A stretch of 64,000 nucleotides of DNA from Pyrus communis (GCF_963583255.1 NC_084806.1:18828317-18892316); one strand, 5' to 3'. Shown: positions 46,369 to 58,879, counted from the stretch's first letter. The notes: generated by a model from the letters alone, not told the origin. Numbers and translations: made by a program.

Positions 46369-48511
46369 TGACATACCCCGACCAAAATCAGGGCGTGCTG
46401 GCCGTCACGTGATGGTGACGTAACCATGTGCACAATACGAAAGCTAAGAATAATAATAAAAGTATGAACAAATAAAAACCAATCTACACACAGGGTAGTT
46501 AGCATACATGTGCAAACGTAAGTGTGAAAAACAATATTCAGAGCACATAAAACCTAGTGCAGTCTGGAGGAACAAGTACTAACTAAACACACCCAGAGGT
46601 GGTCCTACACTGGTGATAATCTGTCAGATATGCCGCGGCTTCCTCGTGAGCTACCAAAAGAGCTATCCAACTAGAACTTGGAGGGGCACAAAACAGAAAG
46701 TGTGAGTGGGCAAAAGTTCTAACCCCTCGCTGTAAAACCTGTATAATTTCTCAGAAAATAGAATATACACATATATAGAAAACATGCTCAGAAATATGCC
46801 ATGTCGAATGCCTCTACATAAAATGTAAGTACTCAGATAATGTCAATCAATGCCATGTAATCTGTCAGCCGGAGTTACCTAACGTGACATGTACAGCTGA
46901 ATCTAGAGCTCAAATCTCCAACTCACTAACTATACCTGCACACGAGTCGAAACCACCTATAGTGGTCTGTATAATAGGACTGTGTGTAAATAAATACGCT
47001 CAAATGCTACTATCATGTGAAGACTGAACGAATAATCTCAAGTCACCTACGAGTGGGAACCACCTATAATGGTCTGTACAACAGGACTGTGCACCTAACT
47101 TGGATCTAAAAGGAGCATGTGGTGCAGGAGGTGAACATCACGTGAAAGACTGTGCCCTACTCTGGACAGGAGCACTAACATCGGGGGTGTAGGTTATGAG
47201 CTCTCTATGCATCACATATCACTACTAGTCACAAACATAACCATAACTTACCTGGCACTTACCTGTGCGTCCGCAGCACCAAACATACATATATGCAACT
47301 ACTAATGCATAATTAAATAGGCAAACGCAATGCATGGCATTTAAAACATATAAACATTTCATTTCATTTTCTGGGAAAATCCACAAGTATATAGGTATAT
47401 ACGGAAAACCTAAAGCCCACTCACTGGTATGTGGAAGGGTCGTAACCCCTTACCTCGAGTGACTGTGCTCGTCCTCGGGATAGGTCTCACCTATATGCGA
47501 AACAACTACAAAAACGTTAATTTAAAGCACATAACCAAAACTAGATAATAACTTCTCATACAATGCTCAAATGGGGTGTACGAATACATCAACATGATCT
47601 ACTCAACCTCACGAACATCCCCATATTTTTAAAATAATTTTTCGACGTCTCACTCGCCCCCACGCCCCGGCCAAGGCACTGCCACACGCGCCGCCCACAC
47701 GCAGGCGCGTGCCTGGCACACTGACGACGTCAGTTAACGCCTTTAGAAATATTCCGTTAAAACTAACAGATTCCGTTAAAGTTAACCCAACGCCGTTAGG
47801 AATATTCCGTCCAAACTGACGGAAAATTCCGTTATCTTTTCCGACCAACCTCTGGCTCCGTCGCCATCGCCGAAAAAGTGGAAAATTTTCTAATCTTTGT
47901 TTCTCACTTGTTTTTCAACCACATTTCATGAAATTGGTATCAAAATGAAGCTTACAACTAGTAGAACAAAACCTTACCACTTTGGAGCCCTAAAACCAAC
48001 GGAATCTCGCTGGAAAAACTTCACAAAATTCGGCCAAACCTGCAACTCACGATCCCAACGTCCAAAAACTTCAAACGAACCACCCTGAGCATCCTAAGGA
48101 CCTCACTAAGCTTTCTACAAGCTTCAAATTCCCTAAAACACAACAATTCATGTGTGCATGAACAGTGATCAAATCGGGGATCTCGAGTTCGACGTGAAAT
48201 CATAGGATTCCTTACCTGAAATAGGTATGGTTGAATTCATATGAACCTCATGAACATAAAGGTATAGTTTTCAACTTCGATTCGTAACGTTTTCGAGTGT
48301 TTTGGTCTTGGTCCGTACGAAGAAGAAGAAGAGAAAGAGAGAGAGAAAGACTTAGGACAGGGCAGAAGATGAGAATAAGAGTGTGGGTGTGTGTGTGGTC
48401 CAGATACAGCCAACCAAATCCCCAAAACAACCCCACAATGAAACAAAAACACTAGGGGCAAAACCGTCATTTCACACCTACGGTACGAATAATCCGGGAC
48501 GGGCTGTCACA
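46369..48511 (-). repeat. 5' LTR of gypsy copy A
   Basis: 2143 bp, same ends as the 3' LTR except GGTATGTCA. It carries the palindromic word array at 46860-47110 and a GAA/GA microsatellite at 48320-48348. Confidence 0.9.
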
Positions 48512-49804
48512 AATTTGATGTGGGTCCCCTTACTTTTTGGGCTAGATGTAGCCTTAAATTCATCAAAGTTGGTGGTGGGAGTCCCTGATAGAGACTCCCA
48601 TTGGAAATGCTCTAAGTTATCCTCCCCGCCACTGCCTTCGTATTTGAACGGTCAAGATTAAGTCGCGACAACTACTTGTATTGACTTCTTTCTATAGAGA
48701 GAGAAAAAAAGGAAAGTGAGACTGAAAGGGACTGAAGGGAAAGACAAAACACTCTTTATCAACCAAAAGACGATGAAAAGACAATCTGATATTATATCAG
48801 AAATTAAAATTATAAGCAGTTACATAATTTTAAACAAACCAAATTTTTGCTTTTTTCTTTCATCATTCACATGTCATCATAGCATATGACCCACAGCTCT
48901 CACACATCTCCAAAGGGGATATCGAAACTGCCACATAGACATACAACAATAAAAAAATAGCAACAAGACTCTCTCCAGCCGAGCCATCAGTTTCTTATAT
49001 GGAGTTAAGTTAATTGAAGGCCAACCCTCTTATGTTATTTTTGACAGCTGCTGCCATCTATTTAAACCATATTTTATAAATTATATGTTGTGGTTATTGA
49101 TGATTAGATTATTACCTAATTGTTAATTAACATACTTATTTTCAATTAATAAGACATCACATGATTTATAAAGTTGGTCCAAAAAATTGTTCTACCTAGC
49201 ATTACCCTTTTTTATTAGCAGTAATGCAATTCATAATAAATGGTGTTCAGTATTCCAAGTACTTGATTGGTGGTCTAAATAATTGGACCCAACAAAGAGA
49301 TAAAACAATTATAGAATGAAATTTTCATTTAAATTTTCGGGTGGAGAAAAAATTGTACAAAATATCAAATTGCCACATAAGCCGTCAAATATTATTTTTA
49401 TGTTTTACATTTGACATCTTATGTAGAGATGCTCTTAGGCTACTATATTTTATTTTTCTTTTTTGTTCAGGTAGTCGACAGTCGGCACTCCATTTTCACT
49501 TCAAATCCCTATGATAATGAATCATAAATGAAATTGCGCAAAAGGTAGGTCGTCTCCTAGAAGTGACGTGCTGTGTGGCCCGGCCACAGTGATATGTGAG
49601 CATGGGTAGCTGTTTCTCAATCAGCACGGATGTAGTATTAAATATTAACGGTGTTGTAGAAACTTCTTATTAAACGACTCCACTCAAAGTTGTTTGGAAG
49701 CATCTGTTAACATCAACTTTAATCAGGACACGCAAAAGAAGCATTTTGACCTTACTATACAAGTCAGGTTAAAGAAGTTAGGGAATGAGGGTAGAGTTTA
49801 AAAG
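48512..49804. other. Intergenic DNA with MITE debris
   Basis: 48512-48620 ends in TCCCATTGGAAATGCTCTAAG, a common plant MITE terminus. Its left half may lie before 39311, with the gypsy element inserted into it. Another MITE-like end, AGAGATGCTCTTAGG, lies at 49420-49440. No gene is seen. Confidence 0.4.
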
Positions 49805-50010
49805 TAGGGGTGGGTTCGGTTTTTTGCCAAAACTGGAAACTAAACCGAAATTACTATTCAGTTTGGTTTTAGGTCGGTTTGTGTTTAGTCAGGTTGTTTT
49901 TAATTCGATTTCAGCCCGATTCAATTTTTTTTTTTTTTTTTTTTGTCTATAAATAAATTCAAAGTTCAATTCCAACATAATCGATATAATAAGCATTCCA
50001 AATTTCCAAT
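49805..50010. mobile_element. hAT-like terminus (TAGGGGTGGGTTCGG)
   Basis: The words GGTTCGGTTTTTTGCC, AAACCGAAATTACTATTCAG and TTTAGGTCGG are typical of plant hAT subterminal DNA. A T-run lies at 49926-49944. The right end and TSD were not found. Confidence 0.4.
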
Positions 50011-50029
50011 AGAATCATAGACAATGAAA

Positions 50030-50310
50030 ATAAACATTCAAAGTTCAATTACGATCAAGTCTTCCAAAGTCCAAAACTTTAAATAAACATCATCAAAAGT
50101 CCAAAGCTTAAAACAAACATCAAAGTTCAAATCTTCCCAAAGTCCAAACTTAAGATAAACATCAAAGTTCAAGTCTTCCACACCTAAAATAAACATTCCA
50201 AAGTCCAAACTTTAAAGAAATATTCGACTTAAAATAAACATTACAACTAAGATCATAAATTCAAGTAAACATCCAAAGTTCCATGTCTTGCACACACTTC
50301 TTCAAGTTCT
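50030..50310 (+). repeat. Degenerate tandem repeats (AAAGTCCAAACTT / AATAAACAT)
   Basis: At least eight irregular units of about 25-40 bp built from AAAGTYCAAA and AAACATC/AAACATT words. Low complexity, no coding. Confidence 0.6.
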
Positions 50311-50682
50311 CAAGTTCCTAAAATAAGCACTATTTAAAACAAGTATTCAGAGGGAGATGACTAAATACCCTATGGCTAACTTATGCCTTAACAATGCATG
50401 CTTGTTTCTAAAGGGATTCATGCCAAAAATAAAACAAATGCACATGACACTGAACTTATGAATCATGATCACAAAGTAAAATCCCACTTTCGAAATTTGC
50501 GATTCAATGCAAATGGGGATTTTTCAAAAGATATTAGTGTTGTACTGTGAGCGCGACCACACTGCGAGGACAGCTCAAAGAGTAACCTGAGGCCAGAACA
50601 CAAATCGTCCACTCCATTCTTACATGTCCTTTTGAAAACGGTGAAGGGGGAGAGGGACCATTTTCTACATCATGGTTGTTCG

Positions 50683-51141
50683 ACGTTGAGATGGTGTACA
50701 TGCCCCTCAACCTCGATCACCATTGGGTTGCTATCAAGATGAACTTCAATGCTTCGAGAATCATTGTGTACGACTCCTTGAGATCAACAACCCACACCCG
50801 AAAATCGACGATGAAATTGGCTCCAATCTTTTATGTGTTGCCCAATGTCCTTTGAAGCATGTCTAGGGAGGTGGAGGTGGGACCTTGGCCCATCATTGTA
50901 AGCAAAACAATGGGTAAGTTCAAAATTTATTGAATTATTAGTCAATTAAGTTAAATGATTGAATTGTGTGTGAATTGTTTCTGAAACTTGTTGGTGGCAC
51001 AAGGGGGACCGCGGGATTTTCACTTTAAAAGTGATAGAGTTCTTGTATGCTAGCCTTCCTCTCGATATTATTAAGTCGATTAACATCCTTGCATTCCGAA
51101 TGAGGATGGCAGTCGACATGTTGCATGGGGTGCACAATGTC
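50683..51141 (+). pseudogene. Ulp1-type (C48) cysteine protease domain fragment with Cys to Arg change
   Basis: Reads VEMVYMPLNLDHHWVAIKMN with the catalytic His, then RIIVYDSLRS with the Asp, matching the SUMO-protease fold of Ulp1 domains often carried by plant Mutator and CACTA elements. A probable intron (50914-51003, GTAAGT to AAG) separates GDRGIFTLKVIEFLYA. There the catalytic Cys of the usual DCG is Arg (codon 51010-51012). DIIKSINILAFRMRMAVDML follows. One in-frame stop precedes the intron. The domain is inactive and only the C-terminal part is present. Confidence 0.65.
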
Positions 51142-51179
51142 TAGGGAGCGTTGGATGATTCACTGGTTGTCCAAGTAAT

Positions 51180-51498
51180 CTGTTTAGTGTAGAGTGACTG
51201 GTGAAGAACAATGGTAGTCAATAAAACAATATGTGGTGGTGTATATATTTTTATTTTGTTCAAACAAGTTCCTTTAGTTCGGATGAATATAATTTGTCGT
51301 CCAATTGTTTAAGTTGAAAAAAAAAAAAAAAAAATTAACTGTTGTTGGGCACCATCTTTGATTTAATAACGGGTCATTTGTGACCCGATTTCACCCTAAG
51401 CTTGTTTTGATTGATTTGTTTTCTGCTATTTAGATTTGATCCAACCGATCATATTTGGTCCACACCTTGAAAAATGCAAAAAGAACTAGGGTAGACTA
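51180..51498. other. Intergenic DNA
   Basis: AT-rich with an A-run at 51317-51334. Nothing is recognised. Confidence 0.4.
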
Positions 51499-51506
51499 TT
51501 TTTTAA

Positions 51507-51651
51507 GGGTGGTGCTAGTCACACACTTATTTTTACTTCTCACATACCTGTTTTAATTTTCAGCCATCGAATCAAATGAACTGAAGAATATCATTGACAA
51601 AAATTAATAAGGGTGTGTGAGAGGTAAAAATGATTGTAAATAACACTACCC
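51507..51651. mobile_element. 145-bp hAT-type MITE
   Basis: Terminal inverted repeats of about 40 bp: left GGGTGGTGCTAGTCACACAC, complement of right GGGTAGTGTTATTTACAATC, both leading to TTTTTAC.TCTCACA.ACC. It is flanked by the perfect 8-bp TSD TTTTTTAA (51499-51506 and 51652-51659). A similar right end occurs at about 37690-37735. Confidence 0.85.
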
Positions 51652-51752
51652 TTTTTTAACTACAATAGGAATATACTTGAAGAATAGTAGCCTTGATTTT
51701 TGTCAGAAGCTTAATTGTTTTAAAAAATAGTCATGTGGAGAACAGTGCCCTT

Positions 51753-52124
51753 GAGATCATCTCCAAAGGATATGTCAAAATGTCCAAATCAGCAATAACG
51801 ATAACAAAAGACAGCATTAATATTTTCCAACTGAGAAGCCAAATCTGATGTGGCATAACATGGATTGACATCACTCCCCCTTGCTGCCAAATTTGACAAC
51901 ACCTTCAAATTTTTTTAATTAATTATTAAATGCTTTTTATTAATTTTTTATTGGTTTAAACCATTATCCTTTTGTTTCTTTTCATTCTCAATGCAAAGAA
52001 AATACATATGAATTATTATTTTATGTTTAAATTTTGACATATCAGTTGGAGATCAAAAGTTTAAAAAATGCCAAAGTGCCACGTAAGCCTTCAAATTTAA
52101 ATTTTAGGTTTAAAATTTGAGATG
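51753..52124. mobile_element. Possible MITE
   Basis: The left end GAGATCATCTCCAAAGG and the complement of the right end CAGACCATCTCAAAT resemble each other. Internal GATATGTCAAA (51768) is mirrored by TTTTGACATATC (52033). TSD not found. Confidence 0.4.
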
Positions 52125-52129
52125 GTCTG

Positions 52130-53289
52130 ATTACAATAGCTATTAATTTTATGTCTAATTTCTTTAATGAATGTCTTAATGATTTGAATTTGTTTAATTA
52201 TGTACAAAAATATGAATGATGTAATAAATTAATATTAATATTAATAGTTTGGGTCGTTAAAATTTTTTGAATAAGCGCCACAATGCTTTCCTCAAATAAA
52301 ATTATTTAGAATGTCCCTCCACAAAGGGGCAATATATATATGTACACGCACAAAATGGGCACATGATACAGATGACGATCAGGATGTCAATTTGCTGGTA
52401 ATGACGCGCATATATGATGACTATGTTTCAGGGTAGTTGCTCGGCATTTTTCATGTTCCTATGTTGATGTAGTTTGGATGCACGCATACAAGTCAAAAGG
52501 ACCGTTATGTGTAAGTCAAACATCAAAACAAAAATACCATTGGTCATTCACGACTAATTGTACCAATGCATTTAAAAAATAAAAAAAATCACAAACTATG
52601 GAGTCCATTAGATATTTTATCATCCATCTAGGATATTGAAAATGATCGATTAAGTTGGAGACAATATATCGGAACATAATGCGCAGTTAGTAGCAGCTAC
52701 ATACAGAAGAGGAAGCGCTTCTTTCATATAATCTGTTGGTACAAAAAGGCCACACAAAACACATTCATCATGAGGTGCTAATAACGGTAACAAGGTGTTC
52801 ATATTAGTTGTTAATTTCGGAGTAATTTCCTTATCATAAAGAGGCATGTGGTGCTCAAGGTCGAAGGTCAAATTAATGATTTAAACGCGACAAGTCTGGT
52901 GTGAGAAAAACAGATAAAAATGGATGGATTGGCAAGAAAAACAGAAAATAAAAAAAACTGTTAAATTGCGTATTAGACGATATGGGATGACTGATGCCAC
53001 ATGACGGCTTCTAGGTGATCCCTGCTCATTCCCATTTGTTCTTCTATTTTCACCAAACAAAAAATTAGTTAATTATTGTAAGCATCGTGTATGAAGCATG
53101 TTGCTCCTTAGTTTCTTAAACATGAAATGCCATAGGTTTAACCATGCTTTTTTGAATTCTAGTCGTGGTGTAGAATTATGACTACTTGAATTAATATGTG
53201 GAAAATATTACAACATATATAAGGATATATTAATTCTTGGATATATAGAAATCCTACATTAATTACATGAGAAATTATATTCCTATAAT
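52130..53289. other. Intergenic DNA with one unassigned short ORF
   Basis: The only protein-like stretch is on the minus strand at 52871-52650. It encodes 73 residues including DLEHHMPLYDKEITPKL and LAPHDECVLCGLFVP with several cysteines. It has no known family and no splice context, so it may be chance or a decayed exon. Confidence 0.3.
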
Positions 53290-55030
53290 ACATAATATAG
53301 TCACGAAGAGGATCCCAGATTAATTAAGAAGGAGTCCATGATGAGGCTAATGAAGGGTTGTAGTGAGAAGATCGGCCGATTGATCAGCAGAGGGAATATA
53401 ACAAACATGATGACTACCAAAAGTAGCTTTTTCACGAACAAAGTGATAATCAAATTTAATTTGACGTGTGCGAGCATGACAGATCGGATTTGCAGCAAGA
53501 TAAGCGGCACTCAAATTATCACAATGCAATAAAATCAAAGAAAGCAATCAAACCCCAAGCCCACAAAGAAAGAAAGAAAATACAAGTGGTCTTAACACAC
53601 GCATGAGCAAGTGAATGATATCCAAACTCAGCATTGGAGCGAGAAACAGTAGGCTACTTTTTGGAGCACCAGATGAGATTGGAACCCAAATAGTACTTGG
53701 ACAACCAGCCCAAATCAGCATCCTAATAAGCAAATAAAGTAGCAGAAGTAGTTTGAGAACGCAGATGAATACCAAAATCTAAAGTATCTTATAGAGGATC
53801 ATCTTAGTAGCAACCAAGTGAGTAGTATGAGAGAACTCATGTACTGAGCAACCATTTTAACAGCAAATGAGATATCAGGATGAGAGAGAGTAAGATACTG
53901 CAGATAGTCAACTAACTCGCGGAAAGATGTGGGAGACACGAGTAAAGAACTATCAGTAGCAGTGAGAGCAACCTTGGCAGCAAGAGGGGTCGAGGCCGGC
54001 TTATAGGAAACCGTATCAAATTTCATAAGCAGATCATGAGCATATTTAAGTTGGTGAATATGTAGGTCAGTGATGTCATGATTAACCTGTAAGCTCAAAA
54101 AGTAATTGACATGACCTAAAATCCTTAATGTTAAACTACTTACCAAGTAGATCAACAAATTGGGTAACCAAATTGGAAGAGCTAATAGTGACAACAATAC
54201 CCTCCACATAAAGAAGCAAAAAGATAGTGCGAGTGAGGCGCATAAATATAATAAGAGATAAGGCAACAATATTGGTTGAACAAAACACGAGGAGCTTGTT
54301 TAAGACCATAGAGAGATTTATGAAGGTGACCGAAATGGTGAGGACGAGTATGGTCAACAAAGCCACGGGGCTGAGCTATGTAGACAAATTCCTGAAGAAA
54401 GCCATGAAGAAATTCATTTTTTACATTCAGTTGGAAGAAAGGCCAATCTTGAGAAACAACCAAACTGAGAGCATGCGAATAATGGTATGTTTAACAGCAT
54501 GGCTAAATATCTTGACATACCTAGTTGCTGATGAAATCTCTAGGCCACGAGACGAGCTTTATATCTTTCAACAAGTCATTAGGGTTACGTTTCATATGCA
54601 ATACCTTTTTACATCTAACAGTGTTCTGACTAGATGAAAATGGACAAGAGACCATGTGTCATTATGCAAGAGAGCATCCTCCATCATGGCTAGGCGTTAT
54701 TGATGATGTTTAGAGGCCTGTGAAAAACATGTAGTTCATTAATTTCAAGAAAAGCTAAAAAAGCATGAAAAAAAGATACCACACATTGCCATCAGTACGA
54801 TTTTTTGGTTGGATAATGTCATCACAAAGCCACGTGAGCATAAGATGAGTGTAGGTTGTAGTCAAGGGAGTTGCTAAGGAAGGAGTGGGCGCAAGTCTAA
54901 TAAAATCTAAGGAAGGATTGGGCATGGACCCAGTCTGATCTGTCATTTTATGAAGTGCGGGCCCATAGCTTAGGGGAATACAGAAAAAGACAACGCAAGC
55001 CCTGATAGAGTCATAAGATGCCCACAAAAC
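53290..55030 (-). pseudogene. Ty1/copia pol relic: RT and RNase H
   Basis: On the minus strand: linker HLMLTWLCDDIIQPKNRTDG (54860), RT start MMEDALLHNDTWSLV (about 54690), then RT with FFQLNVKNEFLHGFLQEFVY and HKSLYGLKQAPR (54463-54260). After shifts come FLSLQVNHDITDLHIHQ, RELVDYLQYLTLSHPDISFA and RNase H LLHCDNLSAAYLAANP with HARTRQIKFDYHFVRE (53547-53400). There are multiple frame changes. LTRs are not identified, so this is a fragment. Confidence 0.8.
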
Positions 55031-55359
55031 CCTAGTTTAATCCAATATTGCTTTTGTTGATAGCAATGTTGGAGATGGATTGGTGTTAGATTGAACTAGG
55101 AAAAATGACGAAAATTAAAATAAAAAATAAGGAAAGAAAGAAACTTGTTGCCAGACCAACCTGAATCGACCAGCCGAACCCACAACTCGCTCTAAGTAGT
55201 GACCCTGCTTCCTTGCCAACTAGTGCGCTGCACTAGCCAACTCTCTCACATGCTTTAGCCCTTCACTGCAAGCATCATCAAAGCAAGCTCGTATGCCTAA
55301 CCATGTTCCAACCCAGTGGAGTAGTACCTGCTGCTCTTTGAGCAGCCCAACAACACCTC
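55031..55359. other. Intergenic DNA
   Basis: No feature recognised; moderate GC at 55150-55330. Confidence 0.35.
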
Positions 55360-55948
55360 TGTGAAGCCAAAAATAATCAAGAGACGACACGTGGATTTTT
55401 GGGCAAAAAGGACAAAATTACCCTTGAGGAGCACCAGAATTCCTACGCGCGAGCAGTGGACAAACATCCCACAATCAAGTCAAAAGTAATAGGTATTTAT
55501 TTTTAAACCTATTTCATCCATCCTCATCAAATCCTCTCCACAAGGTAATCCCCAAAACATTTCTTTTAAATTATGTTAATTGGCTAATTAATGGATTTAT
55601 TACCTAACTAATCTATTAATGGCCAATTAAACCACCAATTACACCCAAAAATACACAAAAGGCCGGTCACCTTCTCTCCCAAAGAGACCGGCCATGCACT
55701 ATATATTCAACCTCATTTCCTCTAAAAACCCAGGTCCTGACTCTTGCTAAACACTAAAAAATTCCCCAAACACTTTTCTCTCAAAATTCTAACTTTGGCA
55801 TCGGAGGATCTTCGGCCAAAGCCGTCCCCCCCCCCCCAAAAAAAAAAATTCATCGTGGGCATGTGAGGCTCTTGGCCTTGACGAAAGGTGTTATATGTTT
55901 TGTAGGTGCAATTTTGTCCAAGATCAAGCAGGAATAAATTTGCATCCA
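55360..55948 (+). repeat. LTR of a Tat/Athila-like gypsy family, first copy
   Basis: 589 bp from TGTGAAGCC to TTTGCATCCA. It shares an ordered set of words with 56277-56920: ACACGTGGA, a TACCCTTGA block, TTGTAGGT and the terminal block. CTTTGGCATCGGAGGATCTTCGG at 55792 is characteristic of plant Tat-type gypsy LTRs. A C-run of 13 (55827-55839) is followed by an A-run. Confidence 0.55.
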
Positions 55949-56276
55949 TAACCTCGCGTGCTGCCAGATGAAGATGAGATAGGGGGCCTCCCCCGCTACC
56001 CCGTTATATGTGATAAAATTAAGGAAGGCATAAGAATAAGGAAAATTTTCATACCTAGAATTTTTCTCTTTTAATGCTTTACTCAAACCTGAACTTTTTT
56101 AGGTATTCAAACAAGGTTATCTCCTATTCATATTAAGTTCTTGTGGGAGAGAAAAAGGAAACATTTTACTATAAGGACTTTAAAACCTACCTTTTCTTAA
56201 AAGAAAATTCCTATGCAATTAGGAAATACATCTCCGTTTTGTTTCGTAATTAAACAAAAGCAAATGTGGGGGCATT
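55949..56276 (+). other. Short interior between the two LTRs
   Basis: 328 bp without gag or pol. Just before the second LTR there is a polypurine-like AAATGTGGGGGCAT (56262-56275). Confidence 0.45.
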
Positions 56277-56920
56277 TGTGGAACCATAAATTAACCAAAT
56301 CCAATAGAAGAATGACACGTGGACAATATGCTCGCTATGACAATTCTACCCTTGACGTCATGAGCAAACCACAAAGGCATCTACTTGCCTTTTATGAAGG
56401 ACTGTAACACATGTATGTCCTGACTCCTATAAGTATTAGGCCTTTGGATGACCATATATCAAAGGTGTTTCAAGCCCATGATATTGCCTGGCACTAGGCT
56501 ATAGTCGGTCAAATGGTGGTGGAAAGCCGACTCTTCAAAGTCTCTCATTGGGTGTTCAGCTCATCTACGCTCTTACCAACAAGGACCTTCATGCCTAATA
56601 GTTGGCAGGACTGTGGATACTGGTATGCACCAATCACTAGCAGAACATTAAGATTTACCAAGTATGGCATACAACTTCCCCTCACAATTGCTTGTTAGGG
56701 TTCAAGTCTATAAATAGGCAAGTCAGACGAGAAAATCGGTAATCGACACTTACTTCTTAGAACTCTCTCAAGTTCTTATTTTCTCTCAAACTGCTTTTCT
56801 GACTCAAGCATGGTGGACACCCTTTCCCTTCTTCTGGTGTTCGTTAATTAGGCTAATAACATTTGTTCTCTTGTAGGTAGAAATTTGGCAATTCAACTGC
56901 GTACAAAATTTTCATCTACA
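56277..56920 (+). repeat. LTR of the same family, second copy
   Basis: 644 bp from TGTGGAACC to TCATCTACA. It has a TATA box CTATAAATAGGC at about 56708, followed by a pyrimidine-rich transcribed region (TTCTCTCAAACTGC). It is diverged from the first copy. Confidence 0.55.
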
Positions 56921-57060
56921 TAGGTTTCTTTTGAAACTTGCTTTCATAAAAGTAGAGCTAATCTTGTAATAAATATTTTTAATTCCTGTAATCTCTTTAT
57001 TAGATTTTTAAAATAACATTATTATCCTTGTACACCCACATTTTTTCTCTTGACGAACAA

Positions 57061-57330
57061 AGTAACCACTACCAGCATCCTTACACGACTACTGCCATCA
57101 CCATCATGATCGTTGTCGGCACCACTTCCACCACCACAATCACTGCCACATATTGCTACCACTATTGTTACCTCTACAGCCCCAATCACCAACACCACCA
57201 TCATGCCACCACCACTATTGTTGTCATCACCATCACCATAACCACCTTCACCACCTTTGTCACCATAATTTTGCCTATGAAACTACCAACCTTACACCAC
57301 CACCACTATAACCGCTGCCACCACCATTGC
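57061..57330. repeat. (ACC/ATC)-rich low-complexity tract
   Basis: Irregular ACC, CAT and CAC triplets over about 270 bp. The spurious Thr/His-rich ORFs there are products of the repeat. Confidence 0.7.
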
Positions 57331-57405
57331 TACCGTACCAAACACTTGTACACAATTTTTCGTACTTACATGAGGTTTAAAAGTAAAGACCATCAAACAC
57401 TCAAC

Positions 57406-57784
57406 TGTTGAAAAGTCTGGTGGGTAATGAATGCCCACAGTACTTTGGCAAAAGTTTTCAGCATTGATAGAAGTTTTCAATGCCCATAAAATTAATCTTG
57501 ACTTGGGAGGTGAAGGAAGTTATATTGTCAAAGATATGTGCTAGGAGTTGCTCTATAAATAGAGCACTCCGTATGCTTTCAATAGAGAGTAGAAAAAGAA
57601 AGAGAGGAAGAGGAGAGGAGAGAATACATAGAGTTATCTTTGTACTCCTATTATTCCAAATTATAATGAAAGCATCACTGCTGCCCGAGGACGTACTCCA
57701 GTCACACTGACTATAGAGGAACCTCGTAAATTTTGTGTCTTATTTTATTTATTCCACTGCACACACACCGTCGATTTTACAACA
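57406..57784 (+). repeat. 5' LTR of the copia element
   Basis: Starts TGTTGAAAAGTCTGG and ends TTTTACAACA. It has a TATA box CTATAAATAGAG at 57551, a GA-rich transcribed part and AATTATAATGAAAG. Confidence 0.92.
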
Positions 57785-57797
57785 CGTTATCAGCACG
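57785..57797 (+). other. Primer-binding-like site of the copia element
   Basis: CGTTATCAGCACG directly follows the 5' LTR. A near-identical word follows the small LTR at 16811. Confidence 0.6.
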
Positions 57798-58860
57798 AAA
57801 AGCTCTCATGTCAGTGGAAAGCACAACGCCATAAATCTGGTGAAGCACTATCCACCTCTCACCTCCGTCATCTAAAATCTCACAGAATAAAAGGTATGTC
57901 CATTTTTCGTCTCTCCCACTACGCCAGAAACGCCCCACCGAATTCCGGTGAGAATTGAAATTTACGCCTGAAGTCGTCACGAGATGAGAAAATTCGTACT
58001 TGACAACTGGTTTCCAGAGATCCAGAAGAATCTCATCAGACTTGGAAACCCAGATCACGTTGTTTTCGACTGATCTTGAGAACTCCCATGAACACTTGGT
58101 TGTTTGAGATAGTGATGGCAATAATGAATCCACACAGGCCTCCCTCTCTTGTGTCTCCGTCAACCCCACTGTCATCTATGTCTCTGTAGGGAGGTTCTTG
58201 CTTAACGATGCCATGTTCCTTGGGTCATGCAAGAACAACGCCAGTCTCTAGTAGCCTTTTGGATTGAATTGAATTTGGGCAACCTCCATAACTACCCAGC
58301 TGGCCTTGTGTTTCGAGACTGGCAGAGACAGAGAAGAAAAAAAGAAAAATAATATAAAATGGGGATTGATGGAATGGCAAGGCATATGTGAAGAAGAAAA
58401 GAAAAAAGGTGTTGACTGCACCCTAAGAATAAAAAAATATAATTGCACCCTAAGAATAAAAAATATAAAAAGGATTTGAATGGTGCATGACACCATTTGG
58501 TCAACATAATATAAATGGTTTCTGTTGGTGCATGGCACCATGCTGCAGAAATAAGAAAAGTAACAATAATAAGGTTTGAATAAGTGCTGATAAAAGAACG
58601 AAAAATAATAAAAGGAGGTATGATACTTCTTGTTATTTATGTGAATTGGTGTTGGTTTAAAACCCTTTCACAAGTTCTATTTACTTTAAAGCTATTTATT
58701 TATCATGGACGGTTTTATCACCTACTGCTTTAAGTTTTGATTTATGTGAATGGTGCTGAATTAAAGCCCTTGTCACAAGCTATATTTACTTAAATGTAAT
58801 TTATTCATTATGGCTGGAATTACCGCCTATTGCTTCAATTTATTTATTGTACTTTTTTTG
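57798..58860 (+). other. Leader and former gag region of the copia element
   Basis: No gag domain could be read. It contains direct repeats such as TGCACCCTAAGAATAAAAAA (58418 and 58444) and a pair of related stretches around GTGAATTGGTG (58641) and GTGAATGGTGC (58747). Confidence 0.4.
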
Positions 58861-58879
58861 TTACGATGAGTACATATTG

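Larger units (their letters stand above)
39311..48511 (-). mobile_element. Complete Ty3/gypsy chromovirus-type retrotransposon (copy A)
   Basis: 9201 bp with two LTRs, primer-binding site (46354-46365), gag, protease, RT, RNase H, integrase with chromodomain-like tail, and polypurine tract (41443-41455), all in order on the minus strand. The flanks TATTT and AATTT match at four of five bases, an eroded 5-bp TSD. The end tail, with EEPVTILDWKEK and VKVLWKNHSAEEAT, points to the Tekay/Del chromovirus lineage. Stops in gag and pol make it non-autonomous. Sampled LTR stretches differ at roughly 8 percent of positions, so the insertion is not recent. Confidence 0.9.

Noticed and set aside
48512..49804. 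Host gene downstream of the gypsy element
   Set aside because: No exon-like frame longer than about 60 codons and no conserved motif was seen.
57028..57411. 127-residue Thr/His-rich ORF
   Set aside because: Product of the ACC/ATC triplet tract; no start context, no family, and both strands are open.
57777..58175. 132-residue minus-strand ORF next to the copia 5' LTR
   Set aside because: Lies across the primer-binding site and leader with no recognisable domain. Chance openness is more likely than a gene.
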